In this document: positions 10,875-21,567 of the stretch, one piece after another
Layout: every line of letters begins with the position of its first letter
Position numbering within the stretch: position 1 is the stretch's first letter
NCBI GenBank assembly: GCA_022661535.1
Contig: JAKULF010000011.1
Location: 620,001 to 684,000 of the forward strand
From: Eutypa lata
Taxonomy: Eukaryota; Ascomycota; Sordariomycetes; Xylariales; Diatrypaceae
Reading direction: 5' to 3'
DNA: 64,000 bases
Translations under genes and position numbers: made by a program
The notes under the pieces: generated by a model
Told to the model about the DNA's origin: nothing
The model's database searches: none
Seen by the model: only the letters and a program-made list of their open reading frames with translations

Positions 10875-13318
10875 ATGACAGTCGCTCATGATTTGGCCCA
10901 CCGTGGGTCTTCCACTTCTCATGGAGCTTCCGGAATGGCATTGGAGGACCGGTTTGAAGTGTTGAAGGAAATCGGCGATGGTAGCTTTGGCAGCGTTGTG
11001 CTGGCAAGAGTTAGGACAGCTGGTGCAAGTGTTGCTCGGCGTGGCACTGTGGTAAGTTCCGGCGATGTATAGCTTGGCTTGGGCATGATCTAATGAAGTT
11101 GCGCTAGATCGCTATAAAAACAATGAAGAAGACCTTCGAGTCTTTTACGCCATGTCTCGAGCTTCGGGAGGTGGTATTCTTGAGAACATTACCGCCGCAT
11201 CAACATCTGGTTCCGGCTCTTGATATTTTTCTCGATCCTTTCAGCAAGAAGCTACATATTGCCATGGAGTACATGGAGGGAAACCTTTACCAGCTAATGA
11301 AAGCTCGTGACCACAAGTGCTTGGACAATGCCAGCGTTAAGAGCATTCTCTTTCAGATCATGCAGGGATTGGAACATATTCATGCCCACCACTTTTTCCA
11401 TCGCGACATTAAACCCGAAAATATCCTCGTCACGACATCTGGGCATGGGGACTCAGGCAACTCATTCAGGAGATACTCGGCCCTCGTGACACCACCATCA
11501 ACCCCGCCAAATTATACTGTCAAAATAGCAGATTTCGGCCTGGCCCGTGAGACGCATTCGAAACTACCATACACAACCTATGTATCAACAAGATGGTACC
11601 GTGCACCGGAAGTCCTTCTACGAGCCGGTGAATATTCTGCTCCGGTGGATATTTGGGCTATTGGTGCCATGGCTGTGGAAATTGCAACTTTGAAGCCTTT
11701 ATTCCCTGGAGGTAATGAGGTCGACCAAGTTTGGAGAGTATGCGAGATCATGGGTAGTCCTGGTAATTGGTACAACAAGGCCGGTGGTCGCGTTGGAGGA
11801 GGAGACTGGAGGGAAGGAACTCGCCTGGCAGGAAAACTCGGTTTCTCGTTCCCGAAGATGGCACCGCATTCGATGGACACTATTCTCCAGACACCTCAGT
11901 GGCCTTCTTCCCTCAGCCATTTTGTTACGTGGTGTTTAATGTGGGATCCAAAGACTAGGCCGACTTCAACACAAGCTTTAGCCCACGAATATTTCACCGA
12001 TGCGGTTGATCCACTCCGGCCAAAGTCCTCGGCTTCGAGGATACTTGGGCGTAAACAGTCGGATATTGGGCGTTCGAAGGATGCTGCTGGTACAACTCCA
12101 ACTTCGTCATCGAAGCCTTCGTGGTTTAGGAAGTCGCTCATCGGCCGATCGGAGAGCACAGAGACTGCGGCTCAAGTTAGTGTGAAGGACGTTGTTGCAG
12201 CTCCCCGACCGTCTCCCGTACATCCTTCTCCCCAGAATGATCCATCGGCTGCCAAGCCTCGTGCTCCTGCTCCCGCCCCTGCTGGCAAGCGAACGACTTG
12301 GTCTAACGGGCCATCAAATGTGGCTCCAATGCCAATTCTTCCGACGATTCGACCGATCTCACCTTTGTCTGATGCCGTAACAGCACAGGCATCCAACCGG
12401 ACGCCATCTCATAACGATCTATATGCAAGTGCCAACCAGGGTACCGACGAGAAGGGTTCGAAAAAGATTGGCCGGCAGTTATCAGTTGCATCTAGCACTA
12501 ACCACTACGCAGAAATTCACCGACAGCAGGCTGAGCGGGCTCTCAATGGCAATAGCGGGCTTGCATCTCCCCCAAGTGGACAGAAAGAAAGCTTCTTTTC
12601 TCATCTTAGAAAACGCGCGAGGAGGTTTTCAGGTAGACATCAAACTCCGGTTTCGCCTTCGTATGAAGATCTCGAAGCACAGGCCGGTTGCGGTCCTTGG
12701 GCTAGTAACAGGTCATCAATGGTCATTGATCAGCAGGGAGCGACGAGCAAAACGGACAATTACGAGTCCCTCGACGGCACCTTACGGGAATCTCATAAAA
12801 CCAATATTTCCCAACCACCAGTCCCCCCGACGCATTTGGTCACCCCTACCAGCGGCTTGAAACGACATCACTCATTACCCCATCACCAACCAAGGTCTGT
12901 GGATAATCTCCTTAGCGCTTCTCGCACCACTGGGCCTGTTTCGAGTAGGACAAGGAGAGCTCAAGCTACTACTCATGGCGTGCACGGTGACGCGCTGGAT
13001 GAGGAAGATGAACTTTTGGATGAAGTACTTAATTCCACCCAGCGCTATATGAGTAGCGTAGAGAAGGATGGAAAACCCAATCTTCGACAATCCGTTAGTA
13101 ACATTGGGCTCTCTCATAATCCCTATCCGACACCATCTCATTCGGCAAGTGGGAACGCCATGTTATTTGGCGAGAGCCAAGAGGCTGTGACACCAAAGCC
13201 TCTAAACCTTAGCAAGCGCAACTCTGGGGATGCGAACAAATGGCCAACACCACCATATGAGGAGAGTTGGGCCGCCTCGGCCTCTGCCAGTATATGGGCT
13301 GCTGGAAACAGATTTTAA
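10875..13318 (+). CDS. ime2: Ime2/MAK/ICK-type (RCK family) serine/threonine protein kinase
   Basis: Exons 10875-11051 and 11108-13318 (56-nt intron), 795 aa. The kinase domain spans about residues 27-355. It has the glycine loop GDGSFGSV (34-41), VAIK-type Lys63 in the first codons of exon 2, catalytic HRDIKPEN (157-164), DFG at 201-203 and a TxY activation motif, TTY at 215-217, followed by VSTRWYRAPE. The TxY motif and CDK/MAPK-like WYRAPE place it with yeast Ime2, which drives meiosis, and with filamentous-fungal relatives that act in sexual development and light or starvation responses. Residues 356-795 are a long Ser/Pro-rich, probably disordered tail, as usual for the family. The start at 10875 is the first ATG in frame; the frame is open a few codons further upstream without an ATG. 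A second Met (residue 21) just before the kinase domain is an alternative start. Confidence 0.93.
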
Positions 13319-15035
13319 CCAAACAGTAGTGGTCCGGCTGCTTGACATATGGCATCTTACATTGCATCTTCATTGCACGGCGTTGGGTGTTTCGGCTTGG
13401 GGTAGTACCGACGACATCATTCATTCAGGCATTCGTTTTTCGGCATTCTCTTCACGGTGGCCCGGCTTCGTCCGACTGATTTAGAACTCTTTCCCACGTT
13501 ACCACATTGCTCAGTTCTGCGTCATCACCATGTCCAGTTCCCAATACCCTCGACTGTTGAGCCAGGCGAACCTGCGGCGATTTGGAAGTTTTCTATTTTT
13601 TCAAAAATACCCCATATAGACTTGATATCGTTTTTCAAGATTGCAAATAGGGCGAGGACCCTTCACAGCGCTATTTCTTTTGTTTGTGTGATTGGATGAA
13701 TCGGAGGCTATATATGGTCTTTCTCTCATCTGAAAGTACAGGACTGCGGCTGTGTCATTTGGGTTGGCGCATATTTTCACGGGTGGTACACTTTGCACGG
13801 TTTTCGTAACTGAGCGTTACTGTACAAATATAAAAAAATGCTGCATATGTTTGTTATCAGGTTTGGGTGCGTTGGGAGCGGGCAGGACTGCAAATATTAG
13901 ACGCGATTTCTGGGCACTAAGGCTTGCCACCTTAACACAATAGTCTTGCCATCTAAACGGCCAACAGGAGATGGGTATATATATATATATAAATATGTAT
14001 ACAACTGGGCATGGATCCCGAAATTAGTAGTTATTTATACACGGCGCAACACAAAAAAATATCTGGGCTTTTCAGAATCGCTGGGTTTTACGTTCGGGCC
14101 GGGCGATTTGATTTACGTACCACGGACTTGTTTATTTACCTAGTCCATTTCTAATACTAAAAGAAGACGATATCCCCTCCCTCACTTGAGGCCTACATCC
14201 ATGTTTCATACCAAGTAACTATTCGGCTATGTCCCGCAAACGCAAACTAGTGGTATCTGGTACCATGACTTGGTTTTCCACTAACCATTGGCCTGCTGTA
14301 TCAAGGCAGTTCCTCTTCTTCGTCAGGGTCGGTCCATCCCCCATCGGCTGTCGATGATGACACTGATGAACTAGCCCTTTACCAATTTTAAGGACAGCTC
14401 GCATGTAGAAATGGAATAGATACCTAAGGGTTGATTGGTAGGTAGTACGTTGGTAACTACCCGGCTGATTCCTTTATACATGGGGAATAGATGACAGCAG
14501 GCCCGTTGCTCTCTATCGACGAGTTCTCACATGAGGGTTATCTTCGCAAGGGCACCCCATCGTTCCGCTGTGCTTCCGTCATTTGGTGACAGCGTTACTG
14601 TTGTTGTCCTATTCCTCTAGCAGCTGTGGTCGAGCGAGGGCAATCATCGAGATATTCTCTCTAACGCGACCTGGGATGACGGAAGTTAAGCGATTGACAG
14701 CAGAGATCGGAGTAAGGGAGGCTTCGCAAAGATCTCAATCACAGACAGCGTATCTTCTTTGCCTAAGGGGCAAAAACAGAACTTTTACGCACGCGGGATC
14801 TTCGCTGGAGGCATGTACATATGTACATACATACATGAAAGGACCACATCTTCATACCATATACTCCGCAGTGATCGTATCTCATGCATTACTACTAACC
14901 CGCGTACCTCAATGTAATCTTCTCATGTCATCTTTCATCATAAACCACATCATATCTCAATTACCCCTTTCCACCACCGCCGCCACCGTCATCATCACTC
15001 AGACCAGAGCACACTAGATGTCAGATCAGACTAGA
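13319..15035. other. Intergenic between Ime2-like and Rds1-like genes (convergent)
   Basis: The two genes face each other here, so this interval holds two 3' ends. It contains an AT dinucleotide run near 13976-13992, a short CATA run near 14816-14836, and no open frame with recognisable content. The 144-codon frame at 14583-15017(+) has low-complexity, promoter-like composition and was not accepted. Confidence 0.6.
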
Positions 15036-16247
15036 TCAAATCAACTCAGTAGCAAGCCAAGCCGGCTGCTCGAGTATGATACCGGGGCCCGCAACAACGG
15101 ACTCCGCGGTCGGCGCGCCCGGCGCATCGGCAACCACGGCGATAATAGCACCCTTAGTCTCGAACTGCTCGGGGATCGTAACGGAGATAGTCGACTCATT
15201 CCCAGCCCCCGCCCCTCCCGGACACCAGCGCGAGACGTCGATAGGCACGCTAACATTAGCGACGCCGTGGAAGAAGACGGCGTGGTACTGGCGGCCGGGC
15301 GCGAACCTGGGCTGGTTCTCGGGGTCGGTGAAGTTCAGGTCGATGCGGGCCCCGGGGAGCAGGGACGCGGTGCCGGCGGCGGCGCCGAGCGCGGGGAGGT
15401 CCTGGCGCGGGGTCGGGTACTCGGGGTTGGCGGCGGGGCAGCTGCCGGGCACGACGAAGGGCCGCGTCGTGTCGAGGATCTGGTTGGCGTAGGGGAACAC
15501 GGTGTCGGAGGGGCCGGCGAACGGGTCGGCGCCCCAGACCGCGATCAGGCTCCAGACCTCGTGGCGGGCCTCGGTCTCGGCGACGGCGGCCATGGCGCCC
15601 GCCGCGCCCGGCAGCCGCACCTGCTGCACCAGCCCCGTCAGGAACGCCATCGACGAGACCTCGAGCACCGTCACAGCGCCAGGAACGACGCCGCGTCGTA
15701 GTACGGGAACCGGTGGGCGCACGCGCCCGGCTTGACCGACCCCGCCGAGATCTGGTTCTGGAAGAGCCGCAGGTGGCCCGCCTCGTTGTTGCGGATCTCC
15801 TGGATCCGCCGGTACGTCGTGTTGGGGAGCCCCGCCTGCGTGAAGACGCTCGAGTTGAACTGCTCGACCGCTTGCTGGTAGAAGTCGAAGATCACCCCTG
15901 TGGAGTTTCGCGTCGGTAAGTAAGGGGCAAGGGATGGGTTTTGGAGGGGCAAGTTGGTTCATTGGTAACTTACATTCAGCCGATAGCAGGTTCTGCCAGA
16001 CATGGTCGTCTGCTCCGGGTGGGCCCTGCTCGGTGGGCAAGACCGCGTCTCGCAGATAACCCGGGAACGGCGGCTTGACGCCGTAGTACGAGTTGTATAT
16101 GGAGTCCTGTCCGGGGATGGGGCCATAGTTAGGGTCAGCCAGCTTCTGGCTTTCCGACGTGAGGTCTCTGGTAAGAATAGGCGTCGAGGTCACGGCCGTG
16201 CCTAAGGATGCCAACAGGCACCCATAGAGGATGGATTTAGCAGGCAT
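15036..16247 (-). CDS. rds1: Rds1-type ferritin-like secreted protein, disrupted by a one-base frameshift
   Basis: Exon 1 is 16247-15974, intron 15898-15973 (76 nt), exon 2 15897-15036. The N-terminus MPAKSILYGCLLASLGTAV looks like a signal peptide. Residues around the splice join read LLSAEWVIFDFYQQ, followed by EIRNNEAGHLRLFQNQI and later ETEARHEVWSLIAVW. These Glu/His motifs are the metal-ligand helices of the ferritin-like domain of the Rds1 (stress-response) family. The conserved reading frame breaks near 15671-15676: upstream it ends DAASFLAL then TGA, while EVSSMAFLTGLVQQ continues in the next frame. Exon lengths sum to 1136 nt, one short of a whole number of codons; one extra base would give about 378 aa, normal for the family. 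Both sides look fully conserved, so this is either a very recent null allele or a sequencing error in a GC-rich stretch. Exon 2 is far richer in GC than its surroundings. Confidence 0.8.
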   Translation of the reverse strand: MPAKSILYGCLLASLGTAVTSTPILTRDLTSESQKLADPNYGPIPGQDSIYNSYYGVKPPFPGYLRDAVLPTEQGPPGADDHVWQNLLSAECKLPMNQLAPPKPIPCPLLTDAKLHRGDLRLLPASGRAVQLERLHAGGAPQHDVPADPGDPQQRGGPPAALPEPDLGGVGQAGRVRPPVPVLRRGVVPGAVTVLEVSSMAFLTGLVQQVRLPGAAGAMAAVAETEARHEVWSLIAVWGADPFAGPSDTVFPYANQILDTTRPFVVPGSCPAANPEYPTPRQDLPALGAAAGTASLLPGARIDLNFTDPENQPRFAPGRQYHAVFFHGVANVSVPIDVSRWCPGGAGAGNESTISVTIPEQFETKGAIIAVVADAPGAPTAESVVAGPGIILEQPAWLATELI

Positions 16248-16518
16248 GTTGGAGGGAGGGAGGGAAGATGACCTAGATAGAGAGCCTCTGGATTGTGTGG
16301 GAGAACAATACTCGCGGAGCTGCAATGGCTCACTCACACGGATTGACGAGTCTTTTTATTGGCGATACATCTACGGATCCGTTACAGCCGTAACGAAATT
16401 CGACAGACCCATGCAGACCTGATCCTGCTCGCTCGATGCAAGGCACCTCCCGATGAAGTCATCACAGCGACTCCGGTCAAACAACCACAGACACGGCTAC
16501 ATACACACCTACTAGCTA

Positions 16519-16547
16519 ACATACATACATACATACATACATACATA
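16519..16547. repeat. (ACAT)n microsatellite
   Basis: About seven uninterrupted ACAT units, some 270 bases upstream of the Rds1-like start codon. Confidence 0.9.
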
Positions 16548-17082
16548 GCTGATAGCTTCTACGCAAGCTTATTGGAATTAAGCGTGAGCTAGTCAGCGGG
16601 AACAATCAGAACCGTGAATGAGAACTTAGATGCTGTCGACCCAAAGGGGAAAAGCAGGTGGGTACTTACGAAGCACATTTGGACCGATCTTAGCACGCCG
16701 CCGCGATGGCAGATCGACAGGTCCGGCGTACACCCAGCATTAGTCGTATGTAGACATCACCAATCACTAGTTCATTAGGCACCGGGTCATCCTTCACTAT
16801 CTCTGCACGTAACTACATTGGGCGAGAAAAGGCCAAAAAGGTCCAACCTCGCTTTTTTTAATCTAATGCATGTCGTGCGTTCATGGTATAGCCCGGTAAG
16901 GAAACGCCACAGCTGAAGTAGGCAAGGTAGGTTGGCTGGTAGGTATTCGGGCCAGGCGGAACGGCGGAATGTGAGAGCTTAAGTGAAGTAAGCCTTTTTT
17001 TATATTTTAATTTCCCCCTTTCCGCTCAAGCTTCTGATGAGTTAGCAGATTAATAATCTTCGACGATGATGTCGATCATGCA

Positions 17083-17100
17083 GTAGGTAGGTAGGTAGGT
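17083..17100. repeat. (GTAG)n microsatellite
   Basis: Four and a half GTAG units, one of many TAGG/CCTA tracts that punctuate the intergenic DNA of this window. Confidence 0.85.
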
Positions 17101-19854
17101 GGCATTCTTCATCACCAACGTGATAGCCTACATATGTATGTATGTATGCATGTGATCCAGCCACCACGGACGCGCAGATTGAACCTATGCGTAGATCACT
17201 ACGCCGGCTGTACGGCTACGTTCGTTTCCGTTGCTAGTAGGAAGGGAAGTGCAATATTGATGATGAACCAAACAAAGGTAGGTAAGCGGTCTCCGGTGTG
17301 CCCAGTGTAGTCGATCTGTTGCCGGGGATCGTCCACGTAAGGATGCTCCCCGCCTGCCCGCTTGAGGTTATGATCTGATATGGGTGATGTATCGTGACAT
17401 ACATATATTGAAAGTGGTCGGCAGAGGCGTCTTGGACTGGCTAGCTAGCCCATAATAAAAGTCATGTTCAAATAGGCAAACTAAAAACGTTGCAAATAAA
17501 TAAAGTACGAATATTAGTTAGAAACGATGTGTTCATTCAACCTTAGGCGCGCTTCACCTTGGTGATCTCGATATTGTGGTTACTAGTCTAGCCCTAGAAA
17601 CACCCGGCGTCTGTCCAATAGTGCCGAGGCACCGGTGCGCGATACTAGTATCTACATAGCAACTGTATATATGTTGATATATTGTCCTTACGAGCGATTG
17701 ATATTTGGCCTCTATAAAGTCATAGTGTAAAGGTGATAAAACGAGATGATCACTATCGGCGTCAACCTTGGCTGTAGTCCCCTCCCGGAGAGGTCGGGGG
17801 GAGGCGGTATAGGCAATGGGTTCCGGTAGGGCTCGCCCGTGGATCCCAGGTCCCGGTAGCTGGGGCTGTTCCGCGGCGCCTGTCTGCTTGCTTGCTGACC
17901 GAGGTGCTCGACGGCGCTGACGTTCGTTCATTCGTGATGGGGTATTCGTGCTAGACTAACTATGGTGGTTTATGTGGCCGGCCATCTTGGCATCTTATGA
18001 GTGCGGGGGGTTGGGAAGGGAACTTGCGATGGAATGGAGTGGTTACCGCGAGGAAGATGGCGAGGTTGCAGGATTAGATCTAACTAGGTAAGTAAGAAGT
18101 CAAGAGGTAAAAAACAAACATTGTACCTCTTGATACATAGGGGGCTGGCTCGCCGATATTCTCCCATTGATAGAAGAAAATCTGATTACCTACCAAGGTA
18201 TGTAAGTAGTCAGGGGCTACGTAGTGCCTATTTACATACGTACCTAGGCGAACAAGCCTTCCCTAAACATCTTAGCGGATAGGTATATCGGATGATTGGA
18301 AGCAAGGCAAAAGCTAAGTATATGCGGACCACTGAGATGAGACAGTTTTAATATAGTTACATGTATATAAAAGTTCGAGGTGGAGACGGACGCGGCCGCG
18401 AACGCCCAACTTCTTGATTGGGACCGGGTCTTCAGGGAGAAGAGCCATGACTTGCCGTGTGTGCGTAGCTGGGGAGGAAGATGGAGAAAGGAAACTCTGC
18501 TGTTGATGGTGTGAATAGATATATACGTATATATAGGATGTAATAATGAGTGATGAGGGAAATCCATAAAGGGGGAGGGGGGGTTGTTGTGAAGGATCGT
18601 AAACATTATTCCGTCGTGGTGTAAAAGAACCACCCCCCACCCCACCCCCAAAAGCATGACCTTATAATATTGTTGGATGGCATACATAGCACTTATATTT
18701 ACTACATCCTACAGTACTGAAGCAGCATTGATTGCAAAGTACATGGAACCATAAGTGGTAATCTTCGATCTTTTATATGTTGCACTAGAAGGGAACATCG
18801 TGGCGTACTAACCTATTCATGCAATTCGCAGGGCAAGAGATAAGGTCATTCATTCATTTGTATTAATATATATTGAGCTTATAATTACATACATACTACA
18901 AGACACTCTAAGTACATGTAGGTACGCATAACTGGGTAGATACTTGCTTAACTGCAATGTTGCCAAAATAATCTGATATGCGATCATTTAGCGCCGGCTA
19001 TTGAAAGCTTAATTCTCAGGGGGGTTGATCCTCCAACATTGAGTTTATGTATTACCCATCCCTGTCCAAATATACATGTAGTTAGGGGCCTAGATTCTGA
19101 AGTACACACACAACATTGCCAGCTATTTACGCCTCCCGATTCTGCCTACCTAGGCATGAAGTGAGCGTATACATCTATGAAATGTAATCGAATAGGAACG
19201 ACGACTATCCATCTACATGTTCAAGTAGTCAACCAAGGCGTCATTAAGGAAGTCAAAAAAAGGTCATTTATCTTGCACTCGGGATTCTTCCCCGCGAACA
19301 TTAGACCAGAATTGCTGGTGCTGCTGTCATGGGATATATGCATTTGTTTTATTCATATTCAGTGGCATAAAATATACTTGTGCCCCCCCTCTCTCCTAGT
19401 TAGTTAGTTGGTGAGGGCATCGGGTGGGATTGGGATGGGACGGTATCAAATGATATGCGTGAGAGCCCCTCCACTCCACTCATGCTTTGTCCGAAAATCT
19501 CATAATTCCCTTTCTCTCATTACTGTCCACCCACACCTTATTGTTGGATGGTGTTTCCATGAAGAAAAAAAAAAAGGTCACAGTTTCCTTCCAGTGCAAA
19601 CGCCTGTCCAATGCATCGTCATGCTGCAATAAACCGTAGTAACGCCCCATTTCCTTTCTTGCCGTTTCATCCATCGATCTAATAAGCATGCCGAGACCCA
19701 GAAAAAAAAAGGAAGAAAAAACAACGCCGTGATCGTAACGCCAACCTTCACCGAAATCAATTACATAAAACATATCGGCGGGTCCTACCCAGGGTCACCG
19801 AGGGACCCTTAACTCGTCCGGAAATCATGACAACATAGTGCTCCTGCAATATAA

Positions 19855-21567
19855 TCACTGGGTGCGAGATCCGTCCGCAGCCGCAGCTGTTGGTGGGGCA
19901 TCAGGATTAGGTTCATCCGATGATTGAGCCTGAGTGCGTGTGCGGATGTGGAACTTCTCCCGGAGCCGGTCCGTCAATTTGATATGGCGGGGTTGGTCAT
20001 CCGCTGGTCCAGGAGCGCTAGCTGACGCGGCAGCTTGTTCAGATTGCCGATATTGGCGCAGGGCCTGGATGCGCTCGTCGACGGATGCGTGGCGTAGTCT
20101 ATTCCAGTCCAGGAGCCGGGATCTCCGTCGCCTTTGGTTCGCATTCATATCGGCTATATCCGCCTCTGGTGGGGCTAGGTGGCCGTCAACCTCGGCGCCA
20201 TCCCGACTTGCGGGCGCGCTACTGGCTTCGCCTTCTGTTGTGCCTTGAGGTCGAAGATCGAGGCGACTAAATGAAACGATTAGATGTAAAATACAGAGAT
20301 TTATTAAGATCAAAACTCACCATAACGGGCAGGTGCCAGAGACGTTTACCAGCCACGGATCGACGCATTGGGGATGGAATTTGTGATCACAAGGCAAAAC
20401 CCTCACATCCTCTCCCACGGTGAAATCTTCAGTGCAGATGGAGCAACCCATATGTTCATCATGAGCATCTTCAGCTGAAGACTGGTTCCCTCCAGTAGTA
20501 ACAGGAGCCACTGCTTCCGAAGCCGATTTACTTGCTACATTCGCTTCGGGGGGCGCATCTTGTTGTCGTATCGATTCAGCCGGAGCTTCATCTGGTGTAG
20601 GGGAATTTGCATGCTGGCGATCGCCCGAGGTACTCTCAAGCTCGTGTTCTGGGTCCGGTTTGCTAGGGCGAGAATCCCCGAATTTGACGATGGGGAGAGT
20701 GTCAAGCACGGCACGAGCAAGACCCTTGGCACGGCTCTGTCTTGGTCTCCCACCATAACCTGGTCTCGGCCCGTACCTCTCGGGATGGCGGTGAGCTCGA
20801 ATAGCCCCAGAACCGATGATGATCAAGAAGAGCAAGGTAATAATACCAGTTATGCTATACAAAATACTCATAGCGACTGCAGAATTACTGCCCCCGTCTG
20901 GTCTTGTAGGCGTAAAACTGTCGGTTCCAACGGAAGCGCCGTCAGTACCCAGGGTTGCAACCATAGTTCCCGTTGAAGCCTCAGTACTTCTTTTCGCTTT
21001 CGATGCCTCTTCTTGAGAGGTCATGGTCCAAATAGCGTAAGAGTTGAGATCGTCCGTGGCAAGGGAGCAAAATTCCTTGTCTATGCTATAGAGCAAGATC
21101 GCTTTTATATCGCTTTCGACAATGGCAACAAGCATGTCACTTGGACTAATGTATGAGTCGTTCGTACTCTCCGTGTCGCAAGACATGAAAGCGATAGTTT
21201 CAGAGCCGTTGACAGTATTGTAGTTGGACTGGTCGACTAAGACTATATTGCCTCGAATCTATTATTCGGTTAGCCATCCCGCACTCTGTAAAGTTCACAG
21301 TAGATTCAGTACCATGTTCTGGCCATAGTCACCGTCGTATGCGACTTGTCCCAAGCCAGCTGTTGTCGTCAATGGTGCCACTTTGTACTCTTCGGCTACA
21401 GGGGCCGAGTCAGAAGGTCGTAGAGAGAGCTTCATAGAGCTATCAGACAATTCTGAAGGTAGGCCATCGGATGGGCTTATCACATCTTCTTGTGCCGTCG
21501 CAATAGAGAGGAGACAGGCGAATAATAAGATGAACCAAGCCATCTTCGTGACGATCGACATCACCAT
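19855..21567 (-). CDS. PA-TM-RING type membrane RING-H2 E3 ubiquitin ligase
   Basis: Exons 21567-21313, 21258-20321, 20266-19855; introns of 54 nt each, 534 aa. Order: signal peptide (1-25, FILLFACLLSIATA), a lumenal region with the GQNMIRGNIVLVDQ pattern of a protease-associated fold, one transmembrane helix (about 212-235, SILYSITGIITLLFLIIIG), a Pro/Ser/Glu-rich linker, then a RING-H2 finger. The zinc ligands are C357, C360, C375, H377, H380, C383, C395 and C398. Intron 2 splits the codon of C398, so only the spliced form has an intact RING (CPLC|RLDL). This layout matches the RNF13/GRAIL group, which ubiquitinates cargo at endosome, Golgi or vacuole membranes. The C-terminal 137 residues are basic and Ala/Pro-rich. 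Substrate and membrane are not predictable from sequence. Confidence 0.9.

Larger units (their letters stand above)
16248..19854. other. Intergenic, repeat-rich; possible weak ORF at 17554-17931(-)
   Basis: About 3.6 kb between the Rds1-like start and the 3' end of the RING gene. It holds ACAT and GTAG tetranucleotide tracts (16519-16547, 17083-17100, 17131-17151) and A/T homopolymers (19564-19576, 19700-19720). The minus-strand frame 17931-17554 (125 codons from an ATG) is basic at its N-terminus and resembles nothing I know; I give it little weight. The promoter of the Rds1-like gene must lie at the left of this interval. Confidence 0.5.

Noticed and set aside
15018..15701. 227-codon plus-strand open frame opposite the Rds1-like gene
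   Set aside because: Arg/Gly/Ala-rich shadow caused by high GC; the minus strand has the conserved domain.
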